Source: Candidatus Kapaibacterium sp. (GTDB lineage Bacteria; Bacteroidota; Ignavibacteria; Kapaibacteriales; WFXC01). Taken from it: 52,411 nucleotides of DNA. Position 1 is the first letter of the stretch; every line of letters begins with the position of its first letter. Positions 37,385-46,642 of this stretch are shown one piece after another. A program made the translations under genes and the position numbers. The DNA lies in assembly GCA_026996895.1 (NCBI GenBank), contig JALWJX010000065.1, forward strand, positions 1-52,411, read 5' to 3'. The notes under the pieces are model-generated. The model worked only from the letters and a program-made list of their open reading frames with translations. It made no database searches and was not told the origin of the DNA.

Positions 37385-38392
37385 ATGAGGCGCTCCATTG
37401 CATTGGTCATCGTGGGACTCTACAGCTTGCTGCATCTGCTGCCCTCAGCAATGGCACAGGGGCAACAAACGCCGCGACCACCAGCAGCTAAAGGTGAACG
37501 CAGCGAGCAGTTGCTGCGACTTCGGGCTCGATTCCCCATAAACGTTCGGAAACACTACAAATTCACGCATACCACGACTGTGAACCGGGTTTATAACGAC
37601 AGCTCCACCGTAGAGTTCAAAACCAAAACAGAATTTTTCTTCAGCCTGCGTGCTATTGAAGACCGTGGCGATGGATTTGTCACGGTTGCTGTCAATATCG
37701 ACTCATTACGCTACACATACCACGACCCGGAAATCTCCATCCAGTACAACTCGGAAGTTGATTTCCCTCCGCCCATTAGTGACTGGCAATTTCTGTGGAC
37801 GACGATCCCATACGGACGAGAATGGTTCTTCACCTACTCTCCCTACAACGACATTGCTTTGATCGAGTCTCCGTCTCGCGAACTGCTTTACCAGCAGATC
37901 TTCGATTCAACCTCCACCTTAGACACGGTCAAAAAATTTCTCTGGAGCTCTGCTATTTGTGATGATCGCCTGCTATTCCTCACCGACATTACTCGCCAGA
38001 TGCTGCCGCACAATCCCCTGGTTGCGTGGAATGCTGAATGGTTCCGTCCCGTGCTGTTTGAAGCTGACAAAATCTTTTTCCAGAGTCTCGCTGCTATCCA
38101 GGTCACACGATCGGACACAACTGGCGAATACTGGGTCACCGCAACTGCTGACTCCCTGGCACCCCGCTTTAGCATTGTGCTCACCCCCGGCTACGAAGAT
38201 GTGTTTACGGAAATTCAGAAAGTGTCCGGCTATCAAACCCATTCGGTGTACATTAACCAGTATGGTACGATTCGACAGGCATTGGGGGAACTGAAAGCAC
38301 GGGTTCGGCTCCGTACTCCGCGTGGCAAGACCTTTACACACGTTATTCATTCAACGTATCAATTGCAACTACAAGGACAGTTCAAATGGTAG
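37385..38392 (+). CDS. Exported protein of unknown function
   Basis: 335 residues with signal peptide MRRSIALVIVGLYSLLHLLPSAMAQ. The mature part is rich in beta-strand segments (YKFTHTTTVNRVYNDSSTVEFKTKTEFFFSL, GFVTVAVNIDSLRYTYHDPEI) and ends GKTFTHVIHSTYQLQLQG. The pattern suggests a periplasmic or surface beta-sandwich, loosely like DUF6263 proteins. The ATG at 37385 is chosen for its signal peptide and the AAGGT site just upstream; a GTG at 37379 is in frame. Its stop overlaps the next start by seven bases (ATGGTAG), so the two exported proteins are translationally coupled and may form a pair. Confidence 0.7.
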   Translation: MRRSIALVIVGLYSLLHLLPSAMAQGQQTPRPPAAKGERSEQLLRLRARFPINVRKHYKFTHTTTVNRVYNDSSTVEFKTKTEFFFSLRAIEDRGDGFVTVAVNIDSLRYTYHDPEISIQYNSEVDFPPPISDWQFLWTTIPYGREWFFTYSPYNDIALIESPSRELLYQQIFDSTSTLDTVKKFLWSSAICDDRLLFLTDITRQMLPHNPLVAWNAEWFRPVLFEADKIFFQSLAAIQVTRSDTTGEYWVTATADSLAPRFSIVLTPGYEDVFTEIQKVSGYQTHSVYINQYGTIRQALGELKARVRLRTPRGKTFTHVIHSTYQLQLQGQFKW

Positions 38393-39477
38393 CATTTCGT
38401 TTGAGTATTCTCTGGTCTGTGTTCCTGCTTCTGGCGTGCTCTTCGAATACTCCTTCGCAGGAGCGCCATTCCCCGATGACAACGCAAACTGCCCAGGAAG
38501 ACACCAGCACCTCTCGGGATATCAGCTCCATTTCTGCTGATACAACTGCGACGACCGGCTGGCAACTCGGTTATCAACTGGATACCACTGTTCACCAATC
38601 CTACCGAATTGCAACCAGAAGCGAACTAAAATCCGGGGGCAATCACATCAATGAGCACAAAACAATGTTTTTTACCCTGCGGGGACTTCCACCTGACGAC
38701 ACCCTCTGGCGCTTACAGGTTGTTCTGGACTCCTTCCACGTTAAAGTTCAGATCCAGCCGGCGGACTCAACACTGCCACCCCAGCTCATTGATTTCCGCT
38801 CCTCCGACCCACAGACAGCTCCACCTTCGCCAAAAGTTCAGGCTTTTTTCACTGCGCTCCACCTTCCCGTTACGATCGCTGTGACGCCCCGTGGACAGAT
38901 TGTGGATATCCAGAACATTCATCCGATCATCGATTCCCTGCTTCAGTTACAACAATCCCAATTTGATGCGCTGCTGCAATCGGGACAGGCAAATGCTGCG
39001 CAGATAGACTCTATGAAATCATTCCTTCGACGGGAATTGACCCAGCAAATTAGCTCTGAGGTGTATATCCTGCTGCTGCAAAACCTGTTTACCTATTACC
39101 CGGATCGGCAATTTTCAGCGAAACAGTGGCAACGGACGTATACCACCGTGCTTTTTGATCCCGTTACTGCTAAAAATACGGCGACGTTCCAAATTGCTTC
39201 AGTCGATACAGCGGCGCACGTAGCACGAATAAAAATGGCGGCACGAGCAGTTGTATCGCCACTGGAAGTCAAAGACTCCACCGGAACCATCCGCATCGAT
39301 CCCAATTATCGATATGAAGGGAGTGGATCAGCGGTGATCGATCTCCAGACGGGTTTACCCAAATACAAATCCTATGATATGGACATTATGCTGCCCATTA
39401 CAATTACTGCTCAGGATTCTTCGCAAAAAATCCTTCAGTCTTATACAGTAGCGGTACAGGTGTCAGCTTTGAAGTAA
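38386..39477 (+). CDS. Lipoprotein of unknown function (DUF6263-like)
   Basis: 363 residues. The lipoprotein signal MVAFRLSILWSVFLLLAC ends in a good lipobox (LLAC) followed by Ser-Ser, suggesting outer-membrane attachment. Then comes a Thr/Ser-rich linker and a beta-rich domain: YQLDTTVHQSYRIATRSEL, LHLPVTIAVTPRGQIVDIQNI, a glutamine-rich helix region, and the late block YRYEGSGSAVIDLQTGLPKYKSYDMDIMLPITIT. That last block is typical of the DUF6263 type, in which a secreted domain ends in G-x-G...D...G...strands. The function is unknown. The stop and the next start share one base (TAATG). Confidence 0.72.
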   Translation: MVAFRLSILWSVFLLLACSSNTPSQERHSPMTTQTAQEDTSTSRDISSISADTTATTGWQLGYQLDTTVHQSYRIATRSELKSGGNHINEHKTMFFTLRGLPPDDTLWRLQVVLDSFHVKVQIQPADSTLPPQLIDFRSSDPQTAPPSPKVQAFFTALHLPVTIAVTPRGQIVDIQNIHPIIDSLLQLQQSQFDALLQSGQANAAQIDSMKSFLRRELTQQISSEVYILLLQNLFTYYPDRQFSAKQWQRTYTTVLFDPVTAKNTATFQIASVDTAAHVARIKMAARAVVSPLEVKDSTGTIRIDPNYRYEGSGSAVIDLQTGLPKYKSYDMDIMLPITITAQDSSQKILQSYTVAVQVSALK

Positions 39478-41552
39478 TGCTCGATGGTCGGAGCAACATA
39501 CTGCGTTTTCTACATCCGTTCACGGATCTTCCCCTGGTCATCACGGCACTGGGAGGGATAGTAATCTTCGTATCCTTCGATCACTTTGCTCTCAAGCTCA
39601 TCGGCATTTGCGTCACGATCCTGAGCGTTATTGCTCTGTTCCTTCTCATCGCCCAGCGCATTAAAGATGACGTGCCTCTGCAGAGCGAAACTCTGACTGG
39701 TGGGGTGAATGATATTCCGGTCAAAGTCACCACCACTGCTGATGGTGTTACTCGATTCACGTTTGATACCGATCCGGGCAATGCGCTGGAAACAGATACC
39801 GACGCTCCTCCAACCGCCAGCGCCGATGAACCATCTGGGCAATCTACCCAATCGTTGTCCCCCTCAGTCGACACTGAGCGTCAGGTCCCGGATGAAAACG
39901 ATATAGCTTTTGAGGATGGCGATGAGGGATTCCGAATTGTTGGCACCATTCCGTCATCAGCCTCTGGCACTTCTTCTGCGCCCGCCACTGCTTCACCAGA
40001 GCCGCAAACAGCAACGGCAATGGACAAACCTGATCCTGCCGTCGCACCGGCGCCACCAGAAAACTCTGTTGGCCACATTCGCCAGCCCGTAGACATCAGA
40101 CTTGAGGACATTCTTCCCAACTTCGATGACATCCACGCAGAGCCGCGCAAAGAGTTTACACTGCTTTTGAAGCAAATTCTAAAAGCCATCCACAACCTCA
40201 TCGATGCCCGTATGGTCTTTTACTGCTGGGTCAGCGATGAGCGGCAACAACTCCGTATTGAAGCCTTCCACAGTGAAACGGCGCTTCCCATCCGCGAGGG
40301 AAAAATTCCTATTGGGGATGACCTGCTTTCTCAAATCATCCAGGATAGCAAACCGCAAATCATTACGGACATCAATGAAAGCGTGGAAGCAGACCTTATT
40401 TCATACTACACCACTCCCACCGGCACACGATCGCTGATTGCATTTCCCATCGAGTACCGTCACTCTCTGATCGGACTTTTAGTTGCTGACTCCACCAGGC
40501 AAAAAGCATTCGATGTACATACTGTGCAACTCCTGACGCAATTTGCCTGCCTGATCACCACTCTGGTACACGGCTACATCTCCAAATATGACTACTACCA
40601 AGCTGCGCAATTTCTGTTGCACTTCCAGAGTTTCATCACACAGGAACCGGGGCTTCCAGATCCTGACGCCATCACACAAACCTTAGAAATGCTTCGCAAC
40701 ACCACCCATCCCTATCTCCAGTACGGCATTGCCACCTGGACTGCCCAGGGATGGTCACCTGTTCCCTCCGCTACAACGCTGAGCCCGGATCAACTGGAAC
40801 ATCTACTTGAATCCATCGATCCGCTTTTCTCGCTCGAAACACCAGCACCGCCACCATTTGTACTGTCTGAATCAAGCGATGGTGAGGAACCGTGGCACTT
40901 CATCGCTGGTCTCTTCTTCCCCGGTTCCGATCACCGATACCACGTGGTATTGCTCGCTTCCGAGGTTCCGCTGGTGCAGCAAGAACAAAACTTTCTCCAG
41001 TTGTTCCTTCACAGCTTCTGGCATCGGGTTCGCGGTGCGGTGACCCCTGCTACATTGCCGCCAATGATCCCCGATACAGTTGCTGACCGGCTATGGGCGG
41101 AACCGATGTTCCGAAAACTGCTCCAGCAAGAGCTGCTCCGAACAAAAACGTTGAAGCATCGCTCATCCTTAGTCTTATTGCGCATTGACCACTGGGACAC
41201 GCTTCGACAACGCCTGGGGTCTTCTGCCGTCCTGCAAATTTTAGAAACTGTTTTCCAGATTGTTTTCCATCACGTTCCTCCTTATGCCCCAATGGGGTGG
41301 CTGCCGCAGGCAACCATTGCGATCTTCCTACCGCAGATGCCGGCGGGCAAAGCACGTTCCTTAGCAGAATTGATTCGCGAACAAATTGCAAAAACGCCGC
41401 TGCAGTATCACAATACCCAGTTCACCGTAACCGTTAGTGCAGGGATCATTGAAACCCGGTCGCACCGCTCTGTTGACACTGTGCTCAACAAAGCCAATGC
41501 TATCTTAGAACGTGCGGCGCAAAAATCAAACACGGTCAAAATTTATGCCTGA
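39477..41552 (+). CDS. Membrane GAF / degenerate GGDEF signalling protein
   Basis: 691 residues. Two N-terminal membrane helices (about 18-60) are followed by a Pro/Ala/acid-rich linker to about 220. A GAF domain (about 225-375) has LIDARMVFYCWVSDERQQLRIEAF and GTRSLIAFPIEYRHSLIGLLVADS. A less clear region follows, then a C-terminal GGDEF-like fold (about 545-690) with LLRIDHWDTLRQRLG, SLAELIREQIAKTP and VTVSAGIIE. At the active loop GGDEF is replaced: counting back from the conserved FLP strand, the site reads PQATI. Cyclic di-GMP synthesis is therefore not expected; a sensor or binding role is more likely. It is translationally coupled to the lipoprotein before it and overlaps the RNase R start by eight bases. 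Confidence 0.72.
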   Translation: MLDGRSNILRFLHPFTDLPLVITALGGIVIFVSFDHFALKLIGICVTILSVIALFLLIAQRIKDDVPLQSETLTGGVNDIPVKVTTTADGVTRFTFDTDPGNALETDTDAPPTASADEPSGQSTQSLSPSVDTERQVPDENDIAFEDGDEGFRIVGTIPSSASGTSSAPATASPEPQTATAMDKPDPAVAPAPPENSVGHIRQPVDIRLEDILPNFDDIHAEPRKEFTLLLKQILKAIHNLIDARMVFYCWVSDERQQLRIEAFHSETALPIREGKIPIGDDLLSQIIQDSKPQIITDINESVEADLISYYTTPTGTRSLIAFPIEYRHSLIGLLVADSTRQKAFDVHTVQLLTQFACLITTLVHGYISKYDYYQAAQFLLHFQSFITQEPGLPDPDAITQTLEMLRNTTHPYLQYGIATWTAQGWSPVPSATTLSPDQLEHLLESIDPLFSLETPAPPPFVLSESSDGEEPWHFIAGLFFPGSDHRYHVVLLASEVPLVQQEQNFLQLFLHSFWHRVRGAVTPATLPPMIPDTVADRLWAEPMFRKLLQQELLRTKTLKHRSSLVLLRIDHWDTLRQRLGSSAVLQILETVFQIVFHHVPPYAPMGWLPQATIAIFLPQMPAGKARSLAELIREQIAKTPLQYHNTQFTVTVSAGIIETRSHRSVDTVLNKANAILERAAQKSNTVKIYA

Positions 41553-43824
41553 AACACAGAACGCACTGGGTTATCTTAAACACAGCATTATTCAGCTTCT
41601 GGAAAATGCCGCTCCCCAAACGCTGCGACTTCAGGAAATTGCCATGCTCTTAGGCATCGCACCAGACACCGATGCCTTTACAGCGCTCCAGCAGGCATTG
41701 CGGGAATTGGTTGCAGAAGGGATCGTGCGCAAATCTCGCCGGCGGCGGTATTATCTCTCTGACGATGCGATCCGGGTGCTGGAAGGAACGCTCTATGTTT
41801 TCGCTTTCGACGGCGTCGTTCGAACCGATCACCCAGAATTTGAAAAAATCTTTGTCGAACGTCACCTGATGAATACGGCACTGCACGGAGATCGGGTCAA
41901 AGTACGCGTTACAACGGTCACGCCAGACCAGAAAATCTATGGAGAAATCCTCCGCGTGCTGCACCGAGCACAAACCCGGTTTGTGTGCACCATTGAAAAG
42001 CAAGACCAATTCTACTTCGCCATTCCGGATGATGAGCATATCCACGTTGATTTTCTCATTCATCGCTCCCACTTAAACGGCGCACGTCCGCGCGATAAGG
42101 TTCTCATCGAACTGCTCCGATGGGATGATCCTTATAAAAACCCCACTGCCCGCGTGATTGAAGTTCTGGGACGGGCTGGAAAATCCACTGTGGAATTTGA
42201 CAGCATCGTTCGGGAATTCAATCTCCCACCGGCTTTTCCCCCAGAAGTGTTGAAAGAAGCCGAGCGGCTTGCTCGTGAACCCACAGCAGCAGACATTGCT
42301 CATCGCCGGGACTTTCGAGCAATTCCCACGATTACCATTGATCCCACGGACGCCAAAGATTATGACGACGCTCTCTCGCTGGAACGACTGCCGAATGGCA
42401 ATTACCGCCTGGGCGTGCACATTGCAGACGTCAGCCATTATGTTCCGGAAGGATCTGCCATTGACCGGGAAGCCTTCGCACGTGGAACCAGCGTTTACTT
42501 AGTCGACCGGGTTATTCCGATGCTCCCCGAAGTGTTGTCAACGAACATTTGTTCGCTGGTTCCTCACAAAGATCGCCTGACGTATTCGGTGTTGATGGAA
42601 ATTTCGCCGCGGGGATCGGTCAAAAGTTATGAAATCGTCGAATCGGTGATCAATAGCAACGAGCGTTTTACCTACGAAGAAGTTCAGGCAATTATCGACG
42701 GTGACCGCAGCCATCCGCTCAGCGATATGATTCTTCAGCTTCACCGCATTGCCCAGCAACAGCGGAAGCGGCGGTACCAAAAAGGAGGCATTGATTTTGA
42801 CAATCCCGAGCTCCGCTTTGTGCTGGATGATCAGTTGCAACCGGTGGACGTTCAGTTGAAACGCCGCACTGATGCCACCTCCTTAGTGGAAGAATGTATG
42901 CTACTGGCAAACCGTACTGTTGCTGAACATATTCGCAAACTTTCGCCTCGCAGAGGGAAACGCATCCAGTTGTTGCCATTTCTCTATCGAATTCACGATG
43001 AACCGGATCCAGAAAAACTCAAAACGGCGCTGGAGTTGATCCGATCTTTCGGGATCAAAACACCGACGGGATCGCTGAGTTCTCGTGAGATCAATCAGTT
43101 GCTACTGGAAATCGACCATTTGCCTGAAAAATTTGTCATTCACCAATTGCTGCTGCGGGCTATGTCCAAAGCCGTGTACTCGGAATACAACATCGGACAC
43201 TATGGACTGGGGTTCAGCGACTACACGCATTTCACTTCTCCCATTCGCCGGTATCCCGATCTGGTGGTGCATCGACTGTTGAAACGATATGCCAGAGAGA
43301 TACCGCCACCTTCGGAATGGAAGCAACTGGAAGAACAGTTAGGCGCTATTGCAGACCACTGTTCCGCGCAGGAACGTCTGGCAATGGAAGCGGAGCGGGC
43401 ATCCATTAAACTGGCACAGACGATGCTGGCACAGAAATTCATTGGCGAAAGTTTCAACGCAACGGTGACCGGTCTGCTTCGCTTCGGTGCTTTTGTAATG
43501 GTCGACCGCTACTACTTCGAAGGTTTGCTGCGGATCGGAGAATTCTTCGACGATTTCTACCTGTTCAATGAACGCCTTCAGTCTTTTATCGGACAACGAA
43601 CAGGAAAGCGGATTCACATTGGAAGCCGGTTGCACGTGCAATTAGTGAAGGTGAATCTGGAACGCCGGGAACTGGACTTTACCTACTTAGGCGACGCACT
43701 GGACGGCGACACTGTGGGGTCTCCCTATGCCCCTTCTGCCGCTAAAGCATTACTGCAGGAAGCAAAGCAAAAAGGAAAGCGGAAACGGCGGAGCGGAAAG
43801 CGGAAGAAGAAAAAGGTGTCGTAA
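41545..43824 (+). CDS. rnr: Ribonuclease R
   Basis: 759-residue 3'-to-5' exoribonuclease of the RNB family that degrades structured RNA. It has an N-terminal winged-helix domain (LRLQEIAMLLGI, ALRELVAEGIVRKSRRRRYYLSDD), two cold-shock domains, and the RNB catalytic block ITIDPTDAKDYDDALSLER with the metal-binding Asp cluster. HFTSPIRRYPDLVVHRLL, an S1 domain (NATVTGLLRFGAFVMVDRYYFEGLL) and a strongly basic Lys/Arg tail of about 18 residues follow. The ATG at 41545 lies within ATGCCTGA, overlapping the stop of the GAF protein. It ends the sucD-to-rnr run of plus-strand genes and is convergent with the GWxTD gene. Confidence 0.96.
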   Translation: MPETQNALGYLKHSIIQLLENAAPQTLRLQEIAMLLGIAPDTDAFTALQQALRELVAEGIVRKSRRRRYYLSDDAIRVLEGTLYVFAFDGVVRTDHPEFEKIFVERHLMNTALHGDRVKVRVTTVTPDQKIYGEILRVLHRAQTRFVCTIEKQDQFYFAIPDDEHIHVDFLIHRSHLNGARPRDKVLIELLRWDDPYKNPTARVIEVLGRAGKSTVEFDSIVREFNLPPAFPPEVLKEAERLAREPTAADIAHRRDFRAIPTITIDPTDAKDYDDALSLERLPNGNYRLGVHIADVSHYVPEGSAIDREAFARGTSVYLVDRVIPMLPEVLSTNICSLVPHKDRLTYSVLMEISPRGSVKSYEIVESVINSNERFTYEEVQAIIDGDRSHPLSDMILQLHRIAQQQRKRRYQKGGIDFDNPELRFVLDDQLQPVDVQLKRRTDATSLVEECMLLANRTVAEHIRKLSPRRGKRIQLLPFLYRIHDEPDPEKLKTALELIRSFGIKTPTGSLSSREINQLLLEIDHLPEKFVIHQLLLRAMSKAVYSEYNIGHYGLGFSDYTHFTSPIRRYPDLVVHRLLKRYAREIPPPSEWKQLEEQLGAIADHCSAQERLAMEAERASIKLAQTMLAQKFIGESFNATVTGLLRFGAFVMVDRYYFEGLLRIGEFFDDFYLFNERLQSFIGQRTGKRIHIGSRLHVQLVKVNLERRELDFTYLGDALDGDTVGSPYAPSAAKALLQEAKQKGKRKRRSGKRKKKKVS

Positions 43825-43903
43825 ACCTACCCTCTGGCACTGTGTCAATTCTGGCTCACAGCTTCGATGATACAAAATCATCCTCCCGATGGCGATGTCC
43901 CGT

Positions 43904-45211
43904 CTATGAGGAATACCGATATTTTGCGGTTGGAGGTAACGGGGTAACCAGCCGATAATCGCCAAATCCCGTATAGTCAACAAATTCAAAAACCCGGTTA
44001 CCGGGATAGTACCACCGTTCAATGTAAAGTCCGGTTTGCGGATCAACCAATTGTCGCCGACTCTCCGGCGGACCGTAAATAATGTATACCCTGCCACGAT
44101 CGGTCAACCAGCCGGGACGATACGTGCTGAACAACCGGTTGGCTTCCTGGACTCGCCGGTAGTATTCTTCAAAAGCCTCATTACGTCGGGTTCCCGGTGT
44201 CGGATCTAATTGCTTCCAGAATGCCAGGAACCGCCGGCGGCGTTCCTGCACCGTTTTTCCTGCCAGAATGAATGCAATTTCCTCCGCCGTTGCCACATAT
44301 CGCATCTGCCGAATGGCGGTCTCCAGCTCTTCATCGCTGATGTACGAATAATGGAGAATATTGGCTCGAATCACAAAGGGACGCACCGAAACCCCCAGAA
44401 TATCCTCCTTGCGAACTTCTCCACTCACCGGCTTGTGCAGCGCAACCGACAGACGATAGGTGCCACTCCGCAACCCTTCTGGTAGCACGAGCCGCCGAAT
44501 AATAGGCACGACCGTATCTTTTAAGGCAAGGGGTTCCGACGGAAACTTTGCAACGACTTCCTTGCGTGCGTTGAGCACCTCGATAAAATACGCAGCATCA
44601 TACGGCGGCGATTGCGCATAGGCTTCGACATAAATAAAAAGATCTTCCGGGAGCAAGGGAGTAACATCCGAGGAAAGATGCGGAGTGATGACAAACATCG
44701 AATCCTGCCGCTCGACATCCGAAAGGAACAAAATGCTGCTCAGGCTAAACGGAAAACGGTGATAGTCTGTCACAGTAAACTCCTGCTGCCAGTGCCACGT
44801 TTCTTTGGCTTTGGCATCAAAAATCTGCACCCGACACTGATACTTCCCTGGCGGAAGGAAAGTCACGACCTGGACGGAATCAAAGTCGCCCCGGACACCA
44901 CTGGCGATCTCTTCATCAACCGTGGATATTTGCCCCAGGATCGTTGTATCACGGACTTTCTCCTCGCCCTGCCAGAAACTGATTTCCAGCTCATAGCGTG
45001 CTACAAATGCACCCCCATTCCGTACAAAGAGCAGTGAAGCGTACGGCAACATTATATAGACATCCACGCGTTCCTGCTGTGCAGCGGGTCCCCGGAAGCT
45101 GGCGACATCGACAAAAAACTGCTTTTTATCCTGTTCCTGAGCTGGTATCACTGCTACTGAGAGCAGCAGGCACATCCACCAGGCGAGCAAAAAGGTCGTA
45201 TTCCGCCGCAT
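43904..45211 (-). CDS. GWxTD domain-containing exported protein
   Basis: 435 residues with signal peptide MRRNTTFLLAWWMCLLLSVAVIPAQ. A beta-rich N-terminal half (FFVDVASF, VDVYIMLPYASLLFVRNGGAFVARYELEISF, PPGKYQCRVQIFD, LPEGLRSGTYRLSVALHKP) is followed by a helical region (RRRRFLAFWKQLDPTPGTRRNEAFEEYYRRVQEANRLF). The GWxTD module comes last: GWLTDRGRVYIIYGPPE, IERWYYPGNRVFEFVD. The family is found in Bacteroidota, Chlorobiota, Acidobacteriota and relatives, and its function is unknown. The ATG at 45211 has GGAG ten bases upstream; starts at 45226 or 45232 are possible. Its first ~29 codons lie inside the end of rimO in another frame. Confidence 0.88.
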   Translation of the reverse strand: MRRNTTFLLAWWMCLLLSVAVIPAQEQDKKQFFVDVASFRGPAAQQERVDVYIMLPYASLLFVRNGGAFVARYELEISFWQGEEKVRDTTILGQISTVDEEIASGVRGDFDSVQVVTFLPPGKYQCRVQIFDAKAKETWHWQQEFTVTDYHRFPFSLSSILFLSDVERQDSMFVITPHLSSDVTPLLPEDLFIYVEAYAQSPPYDAAYFIEVLNARKEVVAKFPSEPLALKDTVVPIIRRLVLPEGLRSGTYRLSVALHKPVSGEVRKEDILGVSVRPFVIRANILHYSYISDEELETAIRQMRYVATAEEIAFILAGKTVQERRRRFLAFWKQLDPTPGTRRNEAFEEYYRRVQEANRLFSTYRPGWLTDRGRVYIIYGPPESRRQLVDPQTGLYIERWYYPGNRVFEFVDYTGFGDYRLVTPLPPTAKYRYSS

Positions 45212-46484
45212 CTTCAATTTCTCCATAAACAAACTGTCCAGGTTGTAGTTTACGATCCGACCGGATATACACTACCTGATCCACTTCGGGTGAATCTCCT
45301 TCGGTTCGCCCCACATACTCACCAGCGATTTCTTCATCCACAAGGATCTTCACGGTGCTGCCTATGAGTTGCTGATTCTTCCGCAGCGCAATAGCCCGCT
45401 GGATCTCCATCAGATGCTGGGCACGCCGCTCCTTCTCTTCCTGCGGAATTGGATCTCCTAACACAGCCGCCACCGTTCCTTCCTCCAATGAGTACGGAAA
45501 TACCCCGACCCGATCGAATTCCATTGCCGCCACAAAATCGCACAACTCCTGAAAATCTTCTTCCCGTTCGTTCGGATATCCCACCAGAAAGGTTGTTCGG
45601 AGCGTAATATCGGGAATTGTGGCACGAATGGTTTCCAGTAACTGCACGGTTCGCCGCTTCGTAATCCCCCGCCGCATTGATTTCAAGACCCGATCCGAAA
45701 TATGCTGCAACGGCATATCCAGATATTTGCAAATGTTGTCCCGCTCCGCCATCACTTCCAGCACTTCGACCGGGAAGTGCGCAGGATAGGCATAATGAAG
45801 TCGCAGCCATTCAACTCCCGGAATGTCGCTGAGCCGCCGCAGCAGCGACGCTAACATCCGTTGTCCGTACAGATCCTTGCCGTAGTAGGTTGTATCCTGC
45901 GCAATCAGGATGATTTCTTTAACGCCCTGCTGCACCAACTGCCGCACTTCCTGCTCAATCTCCTCCATCGGGCGACTGCGGTGCCGTCCTCGAATCAAGG
46001 GAATAGCACAAAAGGAGCAGGGATGATCGCAGCCTTCCGAAATCTTCACATACGCATAATGTCCCGGTGTCAACAGCGCCCGTTCCCCAACCAGCGTATA
46101 GCGATAGTCCGGCGAAATTTCCTGCAAAATTGCCTCGTACGCTTCGGTGCCAACAAAGCGATCCACTTCTGGAATTTCCTTCGCTAAGGTGTGACCGTAA
46201 CGCTGTGACAGACAACCAGCAACGATAATTTTTTGCACCTTGCCCGCTTTCTTTAGCTCCACCGCCTCCAGAATAGCATCGACATTCTCCTCCTTTGCCC
46301 GGTCGATAAAGCCGCAGGTATTCAGAATCAGAATATCAGCATCTTCCACATCTTCCGACACGGCAACGCCATAGTGGAGCAACTGTCGATAGAGCACTTC
46401 AGAATCCACGATATTCTTGCTACAGCCGAACGTAAGCAAAGCAACTCTGGGGGCCGTTCCGGATTGCCGTCCTCGTACGTTCAT
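45126..46484 (-). CDS. rimO: Ribosomal protein uS12 methylthiotransferase
   Basis: 452-residue radical-SAM enzyme with two Fe-S clusters that methylthiolates the conserved Asp of ribosomal protein S12. The N-terminal UPF0004 domain has TFGCSKNIVDSE, ILNTCGFIDRAKEE and VAGCLSQRY, giving the three cluster Cys. The radical-SAM motif CDHPCSFCAIP follows, then RGRHRSRP, the RLHYAYPAHFP block and YLDMPLQHISDRVLKSMRR. A C-terminal TRAM domain closes it (GSTVKILVDEEIAGEYVGRTEGDSPEVD). The GCSKN form and the TRAM ending separate it from MiaB and MtaB. The ATG at 46484 is preferred, with GTG at 46508 as alternative. The 86-base overlap with the GWxTD gene encodes a short Ser/Thr/Asp tail. Confidence 0.94.
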   Translation of the reverse strand: MNVRGRQSGTAPRVALLTFGCSKNIVDSEVLYRQLLHYGVAVSEDVEDADILILNTCGFIDRAKEENVDAILEAVELKKAGKVQKIIVAGCLSQRYGHTLAKEIPEVDRFVGTEAYEAILQEISPDYRYTLVGERALLTPGHYAYVKISEGCDHPCSFCAIPLIRGRHRSRPMEEIEQEVRQLVQQGVKEIILIAQDTTYYGKDLYGQRMLASLLRRLSDIPGVEWLRLHYAYPAHFPVEVLEVMAERDNICKYLDMPLQHISDRVLKSMRRGITKRRTVQLLETIRATIPDITLRTTFLVGYPNEREEDFQELCDFVAAMEFDRVGVFPYSLEEGTVAAVLGDPIPQEEKERRAQHLMEIQRAIALRKNQQLIGSTVKILVDEEIAGEYVGRTEGDSPEVDQVVYIRSDRKLQPGQFVYGEIEDAAEYDLFARLVDVPAALSSSDTSSGTG

Positions 46485-46543
46485 CACCCTATCGTTTCTG
46501 TACAACACCCATTGGACGGCTGATATTCGGGATTGTTTCAGCT

Positions 46544-46642
46544 CCAGTGTTGTGACTATACGGGCGATCGCAGGGGGCTACTAAGAAGCAGCAGCAGGGA
46601 AATTTGAAACTTCCAGCATTGCAACTACACCGGCGATCGCAG
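46544..46642. repeat. Duplicated gene tail: 30-base direct repeat, 69 bases apart
   Basis: Copies at 46544-46573 and 46613-46642 match at 24 of 30 bases. The second copy holds the last codons and stop of the metallophosphoesterase gene. On the minus strand both copies read Leu-Arg-Ser-Pro-Val-stop in the same frame, and the differences inside those codons are synonymous (CCG/CCC, GTG/GTA). Similarity continues past the stop. The downstream copy lies in the 140-base gap before rimO and looks like a leftover tail of a duplicated gene. Both contain GCGATCGC. Confidence 0.6.
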
